NCBI GenBank assembly: GCA_024336345.1
Contig: JANFOG010000010.1
Location: 186,001-250,000 of the forward strand
Length of the DNA stretch: 64,000 nt
Reading direction: 5' to 3'
Source: Mariannaea sp. PMI_226
Lineage: Eukaryota > Ascomycota > Sordariomycetes > Hypocreales > Nectriaceae
In this document: piece after piece, positions 54,713 through 64,000 of the stretch
Numbering within the stretch: position 1 is the stretch's first letter
Layout: each line of letters begins with the position of its first letter
Notes under the pieces: generated by a model
Database searches by the model: none
The model's input: only the letters and a program-made list of their open reading frames with translations
What the model was told of the DNA's origin: nothing
Position numbers and translations under genes: made by a program

Positions 54713-56365
54713 TCACTACTTTCCTTGGTGTGTGCATGAGGGATACCCTCTTCTCGGATAGTGGACAACGATGAACTTCGAATGGCTTACCGATGGCTCA
54801 CACTTGAGACGAGCAATTTGAGTGTTGATTATCTGCAGATTGAATACTACTTATGAATATAACATGAATGCAAGATTGACATCCTATCATGGCAGTTGTG
54901 ACTTTGATGTGGCAGAGGTTTGAGCAAGCTTGGGCTTTTCTTTAGCTTCGAGGTCCAAATGTAGACTCGCTCCTTGTATATGATACCTTCTTTTTAGTTT
55001 CGATACATTCCATATGAATGTTTTGAGAACAGGCTGGTGAGTAGATAACTGTGAACATACTAAAAGAGTACCATCTAGTCTGGGAAGACGGGCTACCGAC
55101 AATGGACCAATCGAAGTTCCTGCTCCAAGGCCCGAGTATCCTTTTTTCAACGAAGACTAGAGCAGCCCTGCCATCTCCGGTAGCGTGAAGAATTACCCGC
55201 AATAGTTACATATGAGAAGAAAGTGTGCCATTATCACAGGCTGGTGATTTGAACCGCCTCTCAGACAACATTTCTGTGCTCTAACAAGCAAGATGAGGAA
55301 ATAAATGAGAAACACTGATAGCCCTGCAAACTGAACAAGTGATGGAAATGACCTTTTCGTCGATCTTCTAACTTCCACACATCTCTCCAGTCAAAGACTG
55401 GCATTTACCTACTTACGCAATGTCACCATAGCACAGCATTGCTGCAGCATCAACATTGGTTACTCGCCGGAAATTGGCTCCCACATATAACGTACCACCA
55501 ACTCCTGGAGATGCTGCACCTAGCATTTTGTTTACCAGAAAGCCCTGGCGTTGCAATGTTGGTCAACGTTGTTCAGCATTCATGATTATTATCACCACTC
55601 AAGTTGCCAGAAACTAATTCTGGCACATTATATTATTGGTTTTGAATGACCACTATGTAATAGTGTCTTTGACCTGACTGCTTACAATTTCCTCTCCCAA
55701 TCATACATATTCCTTTTTCTTTTTTCTTTTTTGGAGTTTCTTTCCTTTTTTTTTTGGCTTTTTTTTTTATCCTTCCCTTCGCCGTTTTCTTGCCTTGCCT
55801 TGTCTTGTCTTGCTTTGGAAAGTCTGGCCGTACTGATCTGTGCCGTAATAGCCAGGACATCTCTCTATGGATGACAAAGTCCATTCCGATATATGCATCC
55901 TTTCCTATGCTTCGTTTCATGTCTTATCGACATGCGTGGTATCACATAAATCCCTGCGCCTAAAAAGAAAAAAAAAGCAAAAAGAGAGCAAAACAAAATG
56001 GCACAAAGGCCTCCAGACTCGAAGGCCTGGGAACGTCATCGACTTCGTTATCATGACATTCATAATTATCATGGAATCTCATCCATGTGTCCTAAACCAA
56101 CATTGGTTGGACATCCAACAGCCAACGAGGCTGACCTCTCAATATGTTGTACAAAATGGAATCTAGCCAACTTGCGAAGTTCCAAGAGGTAGACCGACAA
56201 ACATATCCATGGATGGCTGAGATCCTCGAGTGATGTTGATTATGTATACACACCCCAAAAGGAAAAGGAAAAGTACCAACGTGCAGGCTTCTAGAGGTGA
56301 TGACTCCAGTTCACAAAAAGCGAGTAAGGCGGAATCAGACCAATTGGCAAAGTTGAGTAGAGGAT
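54713..56365. other. Convergent 3' intergenic region
   Basis: Between the M6 protease (+) and the purine permease (-). Contains T- and A-rich homopolymer tracts (55715-55775, 55960-55995) and a CTTGT-type short repeat near 55795-55815. A possible extra 3' exon of the permease could lie near 56165-56290 but is not supported enough to call. Confidence 0.5.
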
Positions 56366-56905
56366 TTATGGGCTCCACTTACGGAGAGGAACACGCGCAA
56401 CAGGTGGCTGAGCAACGCGAGGAGTACGACCAACAGGGGGACGAGGAATGTTGAAAGTCTTCTGAGACTCAGCTGAGTTATCAGTAGATTCTGCCTGGTC
56501 GTTATTGGGAGCGCTGAGGTTGGCCTGGTCGTTGCGGTTAGTAGGACTGCGAGTGACCTGGTTATTGCCGGTGTAAGGGCTCTGAGTAGTTTCCTCTGGC
56601 TTGGTGTAGTAAGGATTACGGCTGGTCTGGGTATTACCAGCGTAGGGGTTGCGGCTCGCAAGGTTACCATTGCCAGTGCGGCGCTGGCTGCTATCCTCAA
56701 GCTCATTGCCAGTAGGAAGCTCAATGCCAGTACGAGGGTCATTGCCAGTACGAGGGTCATTGCCAGTACGAGAGTCATTGCCAGTACGAGGGTCATCGCG
56801 ACTAGCTGGGCGGTTTTCTCGAGGAGTGGCTGGTGGATGCGGGGTGACCTCAAATGATCTCGATTCTGGAATGCCACAGCGATACTCGCGATATGCGCGG
56901 ACGTA
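56366..56905 (-). other. Open reading-frame tail beyond the permease TGA
   Basis: In the same frame as the permease, the 179 codons after the TGA stay open to a TAA at 56366-56368. The translation starts YVRAYREYR, which continues the family's expected cytoplasmic tail, then becomes a disordered Arg/Asn/Pro/Thr-rich sequence with six-residue repeats (DPRTGN) and spaced RNPY motifs. The composition looks protein-like rather than random, but the other frames are open too because the DNA repeat is a multiple of three. It may be a real C-terminal extension separated by a mutated or read-through codon. Confidence 0.5.
56721..56796 (-). repeat. 18-nt tandem repeat encoding DPRTGN
   Basis: Four near-identical 18-nt units within the open tail downstream of the permease stop; each unit is a whole number of codons and keeps the frame. 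Confidence 0.85.
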
Positions 56906-59097
56906 TCAAATCGAGTCGCCGCTGGATTTCAAGGACCAGTACTCCTTGAGGTCGTACTCGCTAGGCTCCCAGCGACCCCGAGAGATCCAGATGACAATCT
57001 TGACCATGCCATTGAGAACCGCGTAAACAAAGAGACCTCTGCAATTGGATTAGAAAAGGACTTGAAGGGCATGGGGAAACAGATGATAAGGGGGAGAGGC
57101 AGAGAGAAAAGTTGAGACTTACGCAATGAGGCCATAGGCAACACTGTAGCTGAAGGGAATGAAGGTCATGACAACAAACGAAGGAAGAATATCTCCAATG
57201 TATCGCCAATTAACTTGAGTGACTTGTCGGATCATCATACAGCCGACCTGGGAAAATAATCAGTTACTATACCTTTCTTGAGACCAGTGGTGAATAAAAA
57301 CACTTACTAGGATTAGGGTGCAACCCGTCGCCCAGGGCGGGATAGATGCCAGAATAGGTGCAAAGAAGATGCTGACAATGAAACAGAGTCCAGTGACGGC
57401 GGCAGTAAGACCGGAGCGGCCTCCCTCTGCGATACCTGCTCCGCTCTCAATGAAAGCCGTGATGGGAGATGATCCAAAGAGAGCTCCGACGGAGATGAAA
57501 GTGGCATCAGTGCAGTAGGCGAGGGTAGAGTAAGCGAAGTCGCCATCGGGACGAACCACACCGCAGAAGCGAACCATGGAGTAGAGTGTGGCAGTGGCAT
57601 CGATGACATCGACATACAAGAAAGTGAATAAAGCCAAGGCAAACTGTCTTCCATTACCGTTGAAATCCCACTGGAGTTCGTTGAGGGTTCTCTTAATGGG
57701 ATGGAACTGAACAACTTGCTTGAAGTATTCATATCGGGCGTTACCTTCAACAGTGTCGGGGAAGTAGGTGAAGTCAGTTCCACGACTAGTAGATGGTTTA
57801 GTACTCATAGTATGGAATAAGAAAAGGGATGTTGAACTTACATCCAAGATACGATAGAAACTAGAGCGATGCCAATGATAAGTGCATACTTGACACGAAA
57901 AGCCATGAGGAAGCTTGTGACAAGACCACCAAGAGTGACAGCAATCCAGAGCTATAGAGAACATCAGCTAAGCAAGAAATCTAAGGCCCAAAATTGAGAA
58001 TGTTACCGATTTATTAGTCATTATTCCATCGGTGCATGCGCCGCTCAACTTGTCAATCTTCTCGATAGGGCAGCCTCCAAGTGCGAGTGGGGTGGAGGTG
58101 CCACCACCAGTGATGGCGCCAATACCAGCAGAGTAGGAGAGACCAATTTCAGTGAGAAAGAGGCCAATGCCGACTCCTGTAGCCGTCTTCAGAGTTGCAG
58201 GGATGAGCTTGACGAGCCACTGTCGAAGGCCAGTTATGGCAAGCAAGACGAAGATGAAACCTTCAACAAAGACAGCAGTGAGAGCCACGCGGTAGGGGAT
58301 ATGACCACCACCATTATACCCAACAACTTGAAAGGCAAAGTAGGCGTTGAGGCCCATACCAGGACTATCGGAACATTAGGATTAGTATACCCTCACATGA
58401 GGATGGGAGACGAGATAGTACGCACGCAAGAGCAACAGGGAGATTAGTGAGAAGACCGAACATGAAGGTGGAGATACCAGAGATAGCAGCAGTAGCAGTG
58501 ATGAGGTCACGGCGGACATCTAATAGAATTATTTCAGTATGGTAGTTCAAAGCATAGTACATTAAGGCAGTTGTACCCGATAACTTACCCTCCTTGCAGG
58601 CGACATAAGATGTGATTTCATCGCAAGCTTGACGATCGGTCAAGTCACACTCACAAGTGCCGCCCGTCTGAGAAATAATAGATGCCTTGAGACGGTTAAT
58701 AAGTAGGGAAGAACGAGCAGACCAGAAAAGTAAAGGCTCACATTTACGGCAATAATGTATGCCATGGTTGCAAAAGTGGTCAGACCAGCGCGAACCTCGC
58801 GGAAGAAGGTCGCGTCACCGATCTCGCGCTCCTTGAGGGAATCCAGTGTTAGTTAATCTCAAGCAAGGAGAAATAACAGGAGACATGACAGGAGATACAA
58901 CAGAAGAAACTTACACCGCCAGAGCCGCGAAGATTGAAGAACTTTCCAAACCGCGAAGTGGTGATATTATAATCGAGACGATCAAGCATATCACGAACCC
59001 CAAAGAAGCGAGAGCGCTCTCCATTCTGCTCGGAGATGCTTGGAGCTCCCATGGGATCGCGGAACTGTAAGGGCTCAAGAGGACGAGGGACAGGCAT
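56906..59097 (-). CDS. azgA: AzgA-type purine (adenine/guanine/hypoxanthine) permease
   Basis: Nine exons on the minus strand: 58915-59097, 58742-58831, 58589-58667, 58426-58519, 58007-58364, 57842-57951, 57308-57785, 57123-57247 and 56906-57038; 549 residues to a TGA. All eight introns (55-84 nt) have GT-AG ends and keep frame. Family hallmarks: REVRAGLTTFATMAYIIAVN, GMGLNAYFAFQVVG, SWIRGTDFTYFPDT, FLYVDVIDATATLYSM and the signature ESGAGIAEGGRSGLTA, with 12-14 hydrophobic helices expected. AzgA proteins import purines across the plasma membrane by proton symport. The TGA at 56906-56908 falls just after the last helix, where relatives have a tryptophan followed by V-R; the frame continues open for 179 codons, so the annotated end may be a mutation, an error or a read-through site. 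The permease core is complete before it. Confidence 0.9.
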
Positions 59098-61959
59098 CGT
59101 GGAAAACGATACTGATAAAACGAGAGACACTTGTCGAGATGCAGGTGCTTCTGACTTGAGAGTTAGAAAGGGGGGGAAGGGAAGAAGGATTAGCCGTTGC
59201 GGTGTTAATCGTGCTTTGATTCGCGATGCAACGGTGGAGAGAAGATGATCAACTGTTGGATGTAAAGGAAAGGGAGGGAAGAAAGCAGGAGAAATATGAG
59301 GGTTGGGTAGAAGAAAAACAAGGTACAGCTGCGAGATTGGGCAAAGAATAGCAGTACAGTGGGCTCAAGGTGAGGGATTCACTGTATTGGGGGAGAACTC
59401 AGAAGCGTAGGCTTGCCTACGAGTGACCTCGATTACAGAGAGAAGAAGACCAAGATGGAGGTACCTCCAAGGCAACGCCCTCCTCTGGTAGTACAGTGCG
59501 CTGAGTCCACAGCAACGGGAACCCCCCCGTCCACTGCCTCTGCAAGCCCAACGAACAGCATTGCTGTGCTAGTGACAGATGTGCCAGCCTACGAGAAAGT
59601 AGACAACTAGGGGAAGTATTGATCGTTGTTTCTATGAATCACTAACAGTGTTCAGGATTATGTAGAGCATAGAGTGCCAAGATATTGGCTGATAGGTGTT
59701 GTTCGAGTCTGAGTTCTCAACTCTTGTAGCAGAGCCACAAGGTTCTGATCTGAACAGACAGCTAATAGTGCAGAGGTAACATTACGAGAGTTCCAGCGAT
59801 CCAGCTGCAAGGGGAGTGTTACTCTCTGGACCCGAATGCGAATACAGGATCGTAATAGTGCTATTGGAGATCATCAAGGGAAGCCGGAAAGGAGGCGTGT
59901 GGGGAATCATCTGCTGTACTCTCAAGGAACGAGGCTTTTTGGTTTGCAGATTAAAACAAGGTTATTTCAGGTCCAGCATATGGATATTTTATGCGTCAAT
60001 GAACTGCTCAATTTCTGTAGAATTGAATGGTACCTTGCCCTGGGCACGTAGAGAACCGTGGAGCCGACAGGCAATCACCCGTCGGCTTTTTTTTCTTGAT
60101 GCAGGGGGCCTTGGCACCAGATCTCGATGCACCAGTAGAATCAAAATGACGCCCATCACGGACCTCTTAACGTCCTTTGTTTAGATCTCAAGATCTTTAA
60201 GCTTATTTCGGAAAGCGGGCGTAAATCCATTCAGCAGCCTCCTTACTGAACCCGCCTCGTTCACTCGCCATGGCGACCAAGGCGAAATATCCCGTCCAGA
60301 GAAACGGTGATCCAGCTACCGTAGCACGAACTCGCTGCCATAGTAGTACAAATCACAGAGCACTCACAAAATACAAGCGAGACGTTGTCTCCCGTGAAGT
60401 GTTGGCGCAAGCCGTGGCTAACGGGTTGATGCATGAAACATGCGACCGAGGGGGGACCGGCCGAAATCGAAGCAATAAGCTTGCCCGTAATGGTGATATG
60501 GGGGAGCCATTTTTTTACACCTGTCATCTGTTGTTTCGTCGTCCTAGGCAAATTCGGGTGTCAGGGGAGTGTTCACCTAACTATTGCAAAGCAGTTGGTG
60601 GCCTCCAAATGTTGAAACAATGTGATTTGTTCGACGGAACAGAGCCAGATGACTTTTAATCTTCCAACTTCGATACGTAATGTTCTACAGTATCAATATA
60701 AATTAACCATTACAACGATAAGGAGGGTATATCCGAGCTGATGTTGACGATTTGAGACCTTGAACCTGCACGCCAACGGTCGGGAGTCTTCAGCAAAACA
60801 TCGTCTCGGCTACCTTCACGATCGCTCCGGCCTTGAACACCAGGCTCGGTTTATCATCCGTCTTCCAAAAAGAGCCAACAGTGATTCGTGTCACCATGGT
60901 CTACCCCACAGATACTCACAAGAGTTTGTTGCTACAGCCCAAGGAGACATGCGAGAATGGGATCGGGATCGGGAGAGGAGCAATCGTACGTGCAGACTAC
61001 CGCGAGTGTTTAGCCAATGGATCTGACAATAAGCAACCTTCCCAAAACCGCCAAATATCTCTGTGCTGAATCTGGGCTTGATTTTTCTGCTTCTCGGGGT
61101 TTGTGTGTGGTTGGACAAAGTAGTTGCCACAAGCTGAGGCTTCGTCGCCCAGCTCGAGGGCTTGGTGTCACTGAGTGCCAGCTGGACCTCCAGACCAAGA
61201 CGCGAGGTTCTAAGAATGAGATGAAACGTAGAGTCATAAAATTTGGATGCGAGCGTCCGACATAAAAGGGCTTTGGTCAAGTCGGGTTTCTCTACCTTCA
61301 CTCAAACGGCCTGATGAGCAATCCCACAAAACATTGCCTTCCATGAAAACTCGTACCCTCGATGCTAAATGCACGTTCATTCTAGATCAATGCTTTAGTA
61401 TGTCACAGTATGCTAATGGCAAGAGATGTTCAAGGAGTCCACCCGAACACATGTTTACTTTCCAGCCCCAACTGTACCCCTGATCAAGGTGCAGTGCAAA
61501 GTGATGGACAGTGATTCCTCGCATAGAGAGCAGCCGAGACTGTCATCCCATAGAAAGATATAGTTATGAGGTGCTGAGCCACCTCAACTGAACTGAGAGT
61601 TGGCAGTAGGCGTGGGCTGTGTGGCTGCGCGAGCGTTTTCATCTCTCCTCACGCGTCACGCTTCTTCTTCCTCTTCTGCCACCCACCACTATTATTTTTC
61701 TTTTCCCCAACCCCCATCATCGCCTTTCTCACCTGACCCGAGTTTTGACATTCAAGTTGGACCTCGTCTCGCACTTTGAGCCCCTTTCTTTTGGAGTCCT
61801 CATATTTGATTTTCGTCTTCTTCATTCTTGATTATTGAGGCTCTGCCCCCTTTCCAGGCAGTTTGCACACACCCCCAAATTCGTATCACACCCACCTTCG
61901 TTTCTCAACCATCTTGACTCCTCGAGTAGGATCACATAGTAATTTGAACTACTGTCACT
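59098..61959. other. Divergent intergenic region
   Basis: A 2.9-kb stretch between the permease (-) and the methyltransferase-like gene (+), so it holds both promoters. The first 500 bp are purine-rich (permease leader). The last 350 bp are CT-rich (61660-61920), typical of a fungal leader before the ATG at 61960. Open frames such as 60261-60659 on both strands overlap each other and show no domain. Confidence 0.5.
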
Positions 61960-64000
61960 ATGTGGGTTGACGTTTACTGGACTGGCCATGAGAAAGAGTT
62001 TGTCGGTGAGCACCGCGCCAGAGAAGAACAACGACGAATCCTCGACGCGAGGATCCTCGAGGAAACCATCAAGACTGAGGAAGCTTCCGCCACACGCTCT
62101 ACTTCGCACAACTCCTCCGCTCAGTGCTCTGCTTCAAGGCGCACTGCTTCACATGGCTCTTCAGCTCGGGCATCTTCGACTCGAGCGAGTTCGACCCCAA
62201 GCTTGAGGATTGCTAAAAAAGCCTCGATTAGCAACTTTCTGAAATCCCTTGCTGGCAAGAAGAAGGATAAAAGCAACGAAGAAGAAGGTGAAAATGGAAA
62301 AAAAGGCGATGTTGCTTCCTCTGGTAGTACTCAAGTATCTAGTGGTGCTTGGTCCCTTGAAGCGCTCTCGGAGGATGTTACCATGCATCCTGCTCTGATC
62401 GCTGACACATCTTCCGTCTACTCTGAGCCTGGTCTCCCAGGGCCTCGAAGGACCCCCCCGGATGCCGACAATGCTTCTGTCATTTACAATCTCGAGCCTT
62501 CTGCTCACCTAGCACAGCGTACTGAGGTTTACGAAGAGATGACACCCTATGGTGGGAACTGTGGGGTTTTGCTCTCGTCTGAACCTGAATCTGATCCAAT
62601 CCCAATCCCACAGACTTCGAACACTATCAGGAACAGCAAGTAAGTTCATTTCCTCTTTCTTAAAAGAAACATTTCAAAACGTGCTAATTCTCTGTAGAAC
62701 TGCCAACTGGCCATTTCCTAAAGCTGATTCTCCTGTCAAACTGGTTCCCGGCCTCAAAATCGCACCTCCTATTCGCCTCACCTCTTCCTCCAGCCCAAAC
62801 AACCCCAACGCTTGGCGCACCCCTGAGGAATGGGATGTTATCAAAAGAAACTCTAACCGTCAAAACGCAGCTGTAGAAAGCATCATGGAGAAGGTTGACA
62901 AGCACCTGGATGAATTCGGGCACAATACCACCTGCTCTTCGACCATTGCCACGCAAGCTTCAACCGCAGTCACCAAAACCTCGACTACTGTCACCAAAAC
63001 CTCAACTACCGTCACCAAAACTTCAACCACGGTCAAAGAAGCCTCGGCTCGGGAGCTTCCGGAATTTAGGGAAGATGTCACACGCATGGCTCTCACTAGC
63101 CCAAAGGACATCGTGACTCGCCTCAAGGAGATAGACTCCACAGATGCTGATAGAATCATAGAGGAGGAACTCGTCAAGGAGAGAAACCAATGGATGCTTT
63201 CTGTTCTTCATCACCTCGACTATCATGGAGGCAAAGAGCCGCGATACAAGAACTTTTGCTCCGATACAGACAGTTCTTCCTCCAAAGCACAGAAGCTGCT
63301 GACTCTTTTTGAGTCTGGATGTAAGCAACTTTCCTTTCACCCTGCAAAAACAAAAAAAGGGGGGTTTTGCTAACTTGCCTTTTAGCTACCACCCAATATC
63401 TTGCAGCGATTCACGCTGATAAGAAGGTTTACCACATGTCGTCGACTCCCCTCTCGCATACTGAATTCCCAAACGTGCGCTCAGTCCTCGTCCCGTGCAG
63501 TGCTACATCCAGCTTCCCGTTCGCTTCACAGACCTTCGACTTTGTCTACTCGCACTCCATCACCTCCATGTTTCGCGCCGACGAAATGCCTAAGATTTTG
63601 AAGAAAGTCGCCAAAGCCCTGAAACCCAACGGCGTCATGTTTCTTACCCTTATTGATCCGCTGCCAGTCAAATGGAGTCTCGGCCCCCTTATGCAAGCTT
63701 GGATGGACAAGCATCTCATATCCAACCTCAACAAACGAGGCTTTTGCACTGAACCGATGCAAGTGTTCACTGAATGGATGGGCGAAGCCAAGCTGCGTGG
63801 TAGCGGTAGCATTGCCCACGCCTCAACCTCCCTCGCTCTTCCAGCCAGTGGACGCCAGCCACGCTTCTTGGATGACCCTTTTGTTGAAGGACCTCTTGTT
63901 GGAAGCAAAGAAACTGAAGAGAAAGAGCAGCTCCGTACCATGATTGGTCACAGTCTCTGGCTGCAGATCTGGGGTCCACATGTCATCTGTGATGCTTGGT
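61960..64000 (+). CDS. Methyltransferase-fold protein with long disordered N-terminus, 3' end missing
   Basis: Exons 61960-62639, 62698-63320 and 63386 to the window edge give at least 639 residues; introns 58 and 65 nt. The first 430 residues are low-complexity: Ser/Arg-rich, Lys/Glu-rich (AGKKKDKSNEEEGENGKKGD), Pro-rich, and a Thr-rich tandem repeat. From about residue 435 a class-I methyltransferase pattern appears: FDFVYSHSITSMF (motif around strand 4), then MPKILKKVAKALKPNGVMFLTLIDPLP (motifs post-II/III). The expected glycine-rich SAM loop is not seen; the matching place reads ESGSTTQYLAA with one Gly. Filamentous fungi have many such proteins annotated as methyltransferase-domain or LaeA-like, with unknown substrates. 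The first ATG after the CT-rich leader was taken as start. Confidence 0.75.
62969..63031 (+). repeat. 21-nt tandem repeat encoding VTKTSTT
   Basis: Three near-identical 21-nt units inside exon 2 of the methyltransferase-fold gene, followed by a partial copy. The Thr-rich product is probably a disordered linker or an O-glycosylation/phosphorylation target. Confidence 0.85.

Noticed and set aside
55200..55290. tRNA-like GGTTCAAATC box on the minus strand
   Set aside because: The T-arm stem does not pair, and no acceptor or anticodon arm can be drawn around it.
56335..56877. 180-codon minus-strand frame in another phase near the permease end (Leu/Thr/Ala-rich)
   Set aside because: The 18-nt DNA repeat keeps every frame open; the frame continuous with the permease gives a more natural hydrophilic tail.

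Overview
The window is nuclear DNA of a filamentous ascomycete (Pezizomycotina; Sordariomycetes, perhaps Hypocreales, is my guess from gene content and style). The reasons: 33 short GT-AG introns, mostly 50-110 nt, can be placed by restoring conserved protein frames; intergenic DNA is long, with pyrimidine tracts and scattered TACTCCGTA and AGGTACCTA motifs; the proteins are typical fungal orthologues (fibrillarin, uL22, a CASP-like golgin, mitochondrial Psd1, UCH37, an AzgA-type purine permease). No prokaryotic operon, CRISPR array, confident tRNA or intact transposon was seen.

Layout. 1-0.26 kb: 3' end of an Efm7/Nnt1-like methyltransferase. 0.9-4.6 kb (-): Vps3-like CORVET subunit. 5.2-7.5 kb (+): CASP/Coy1 golgin, divergent from vps3. 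9.6-10.5 kb (+): secreted DUF3455 protein. 14.0-16.9 kb (+): large F-box protein. 18.0-19.1 kb (-) and 19.8-21.0 kb (+): ribosomal protein uL22 and fibrillarin, sharing one 0.67-kb promoter. 21.8-23.6 kb (-): a lone cytochrome P450. 23.6-34.6 kb: 11 kb with no gene I can support. 34.6-36.4 kb (+): a diflavin-reductase-like FAD/NADPH protein without an FMN domain. 39.8-40.4 kb (+): Frm2/Hbn1-type nitroreductase. 41.0-42.8 kb (-): mitochondrial phosphatidylserine decarboxylase. 44.6-47.0 kb (+): HERP/Usa1-like ERAD membrane protein. 47.9-49.0 kb (+): UCH37-type deubiquitinase. 52.1-54.7 kb (+): M6 (immune-inhibitor-A-type) metalloprotease with six 60-residue C-terminal repeats. 56.4-59.1 kb (-): AzgA-type purine permease with an in-frame TGA before a 179-codon open tail. 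62.0 kb to the end (+): a methyltransferase-fold protein with a long disordered N-terminus, cut by the window edge.

Most genes are unlinked housekeeping functions: endosome and Golgi trafficking, ribosome production, phospholipid synthesis, protein quality control. There is no biosynthetic cluster; the P450 has no pathway neighbours. The three things most worth a second look are the permease with its conserved-position TGA, the probably horizontally acquired M6 protease that lacks a visible signal peptide, and the FMN-less reductase.
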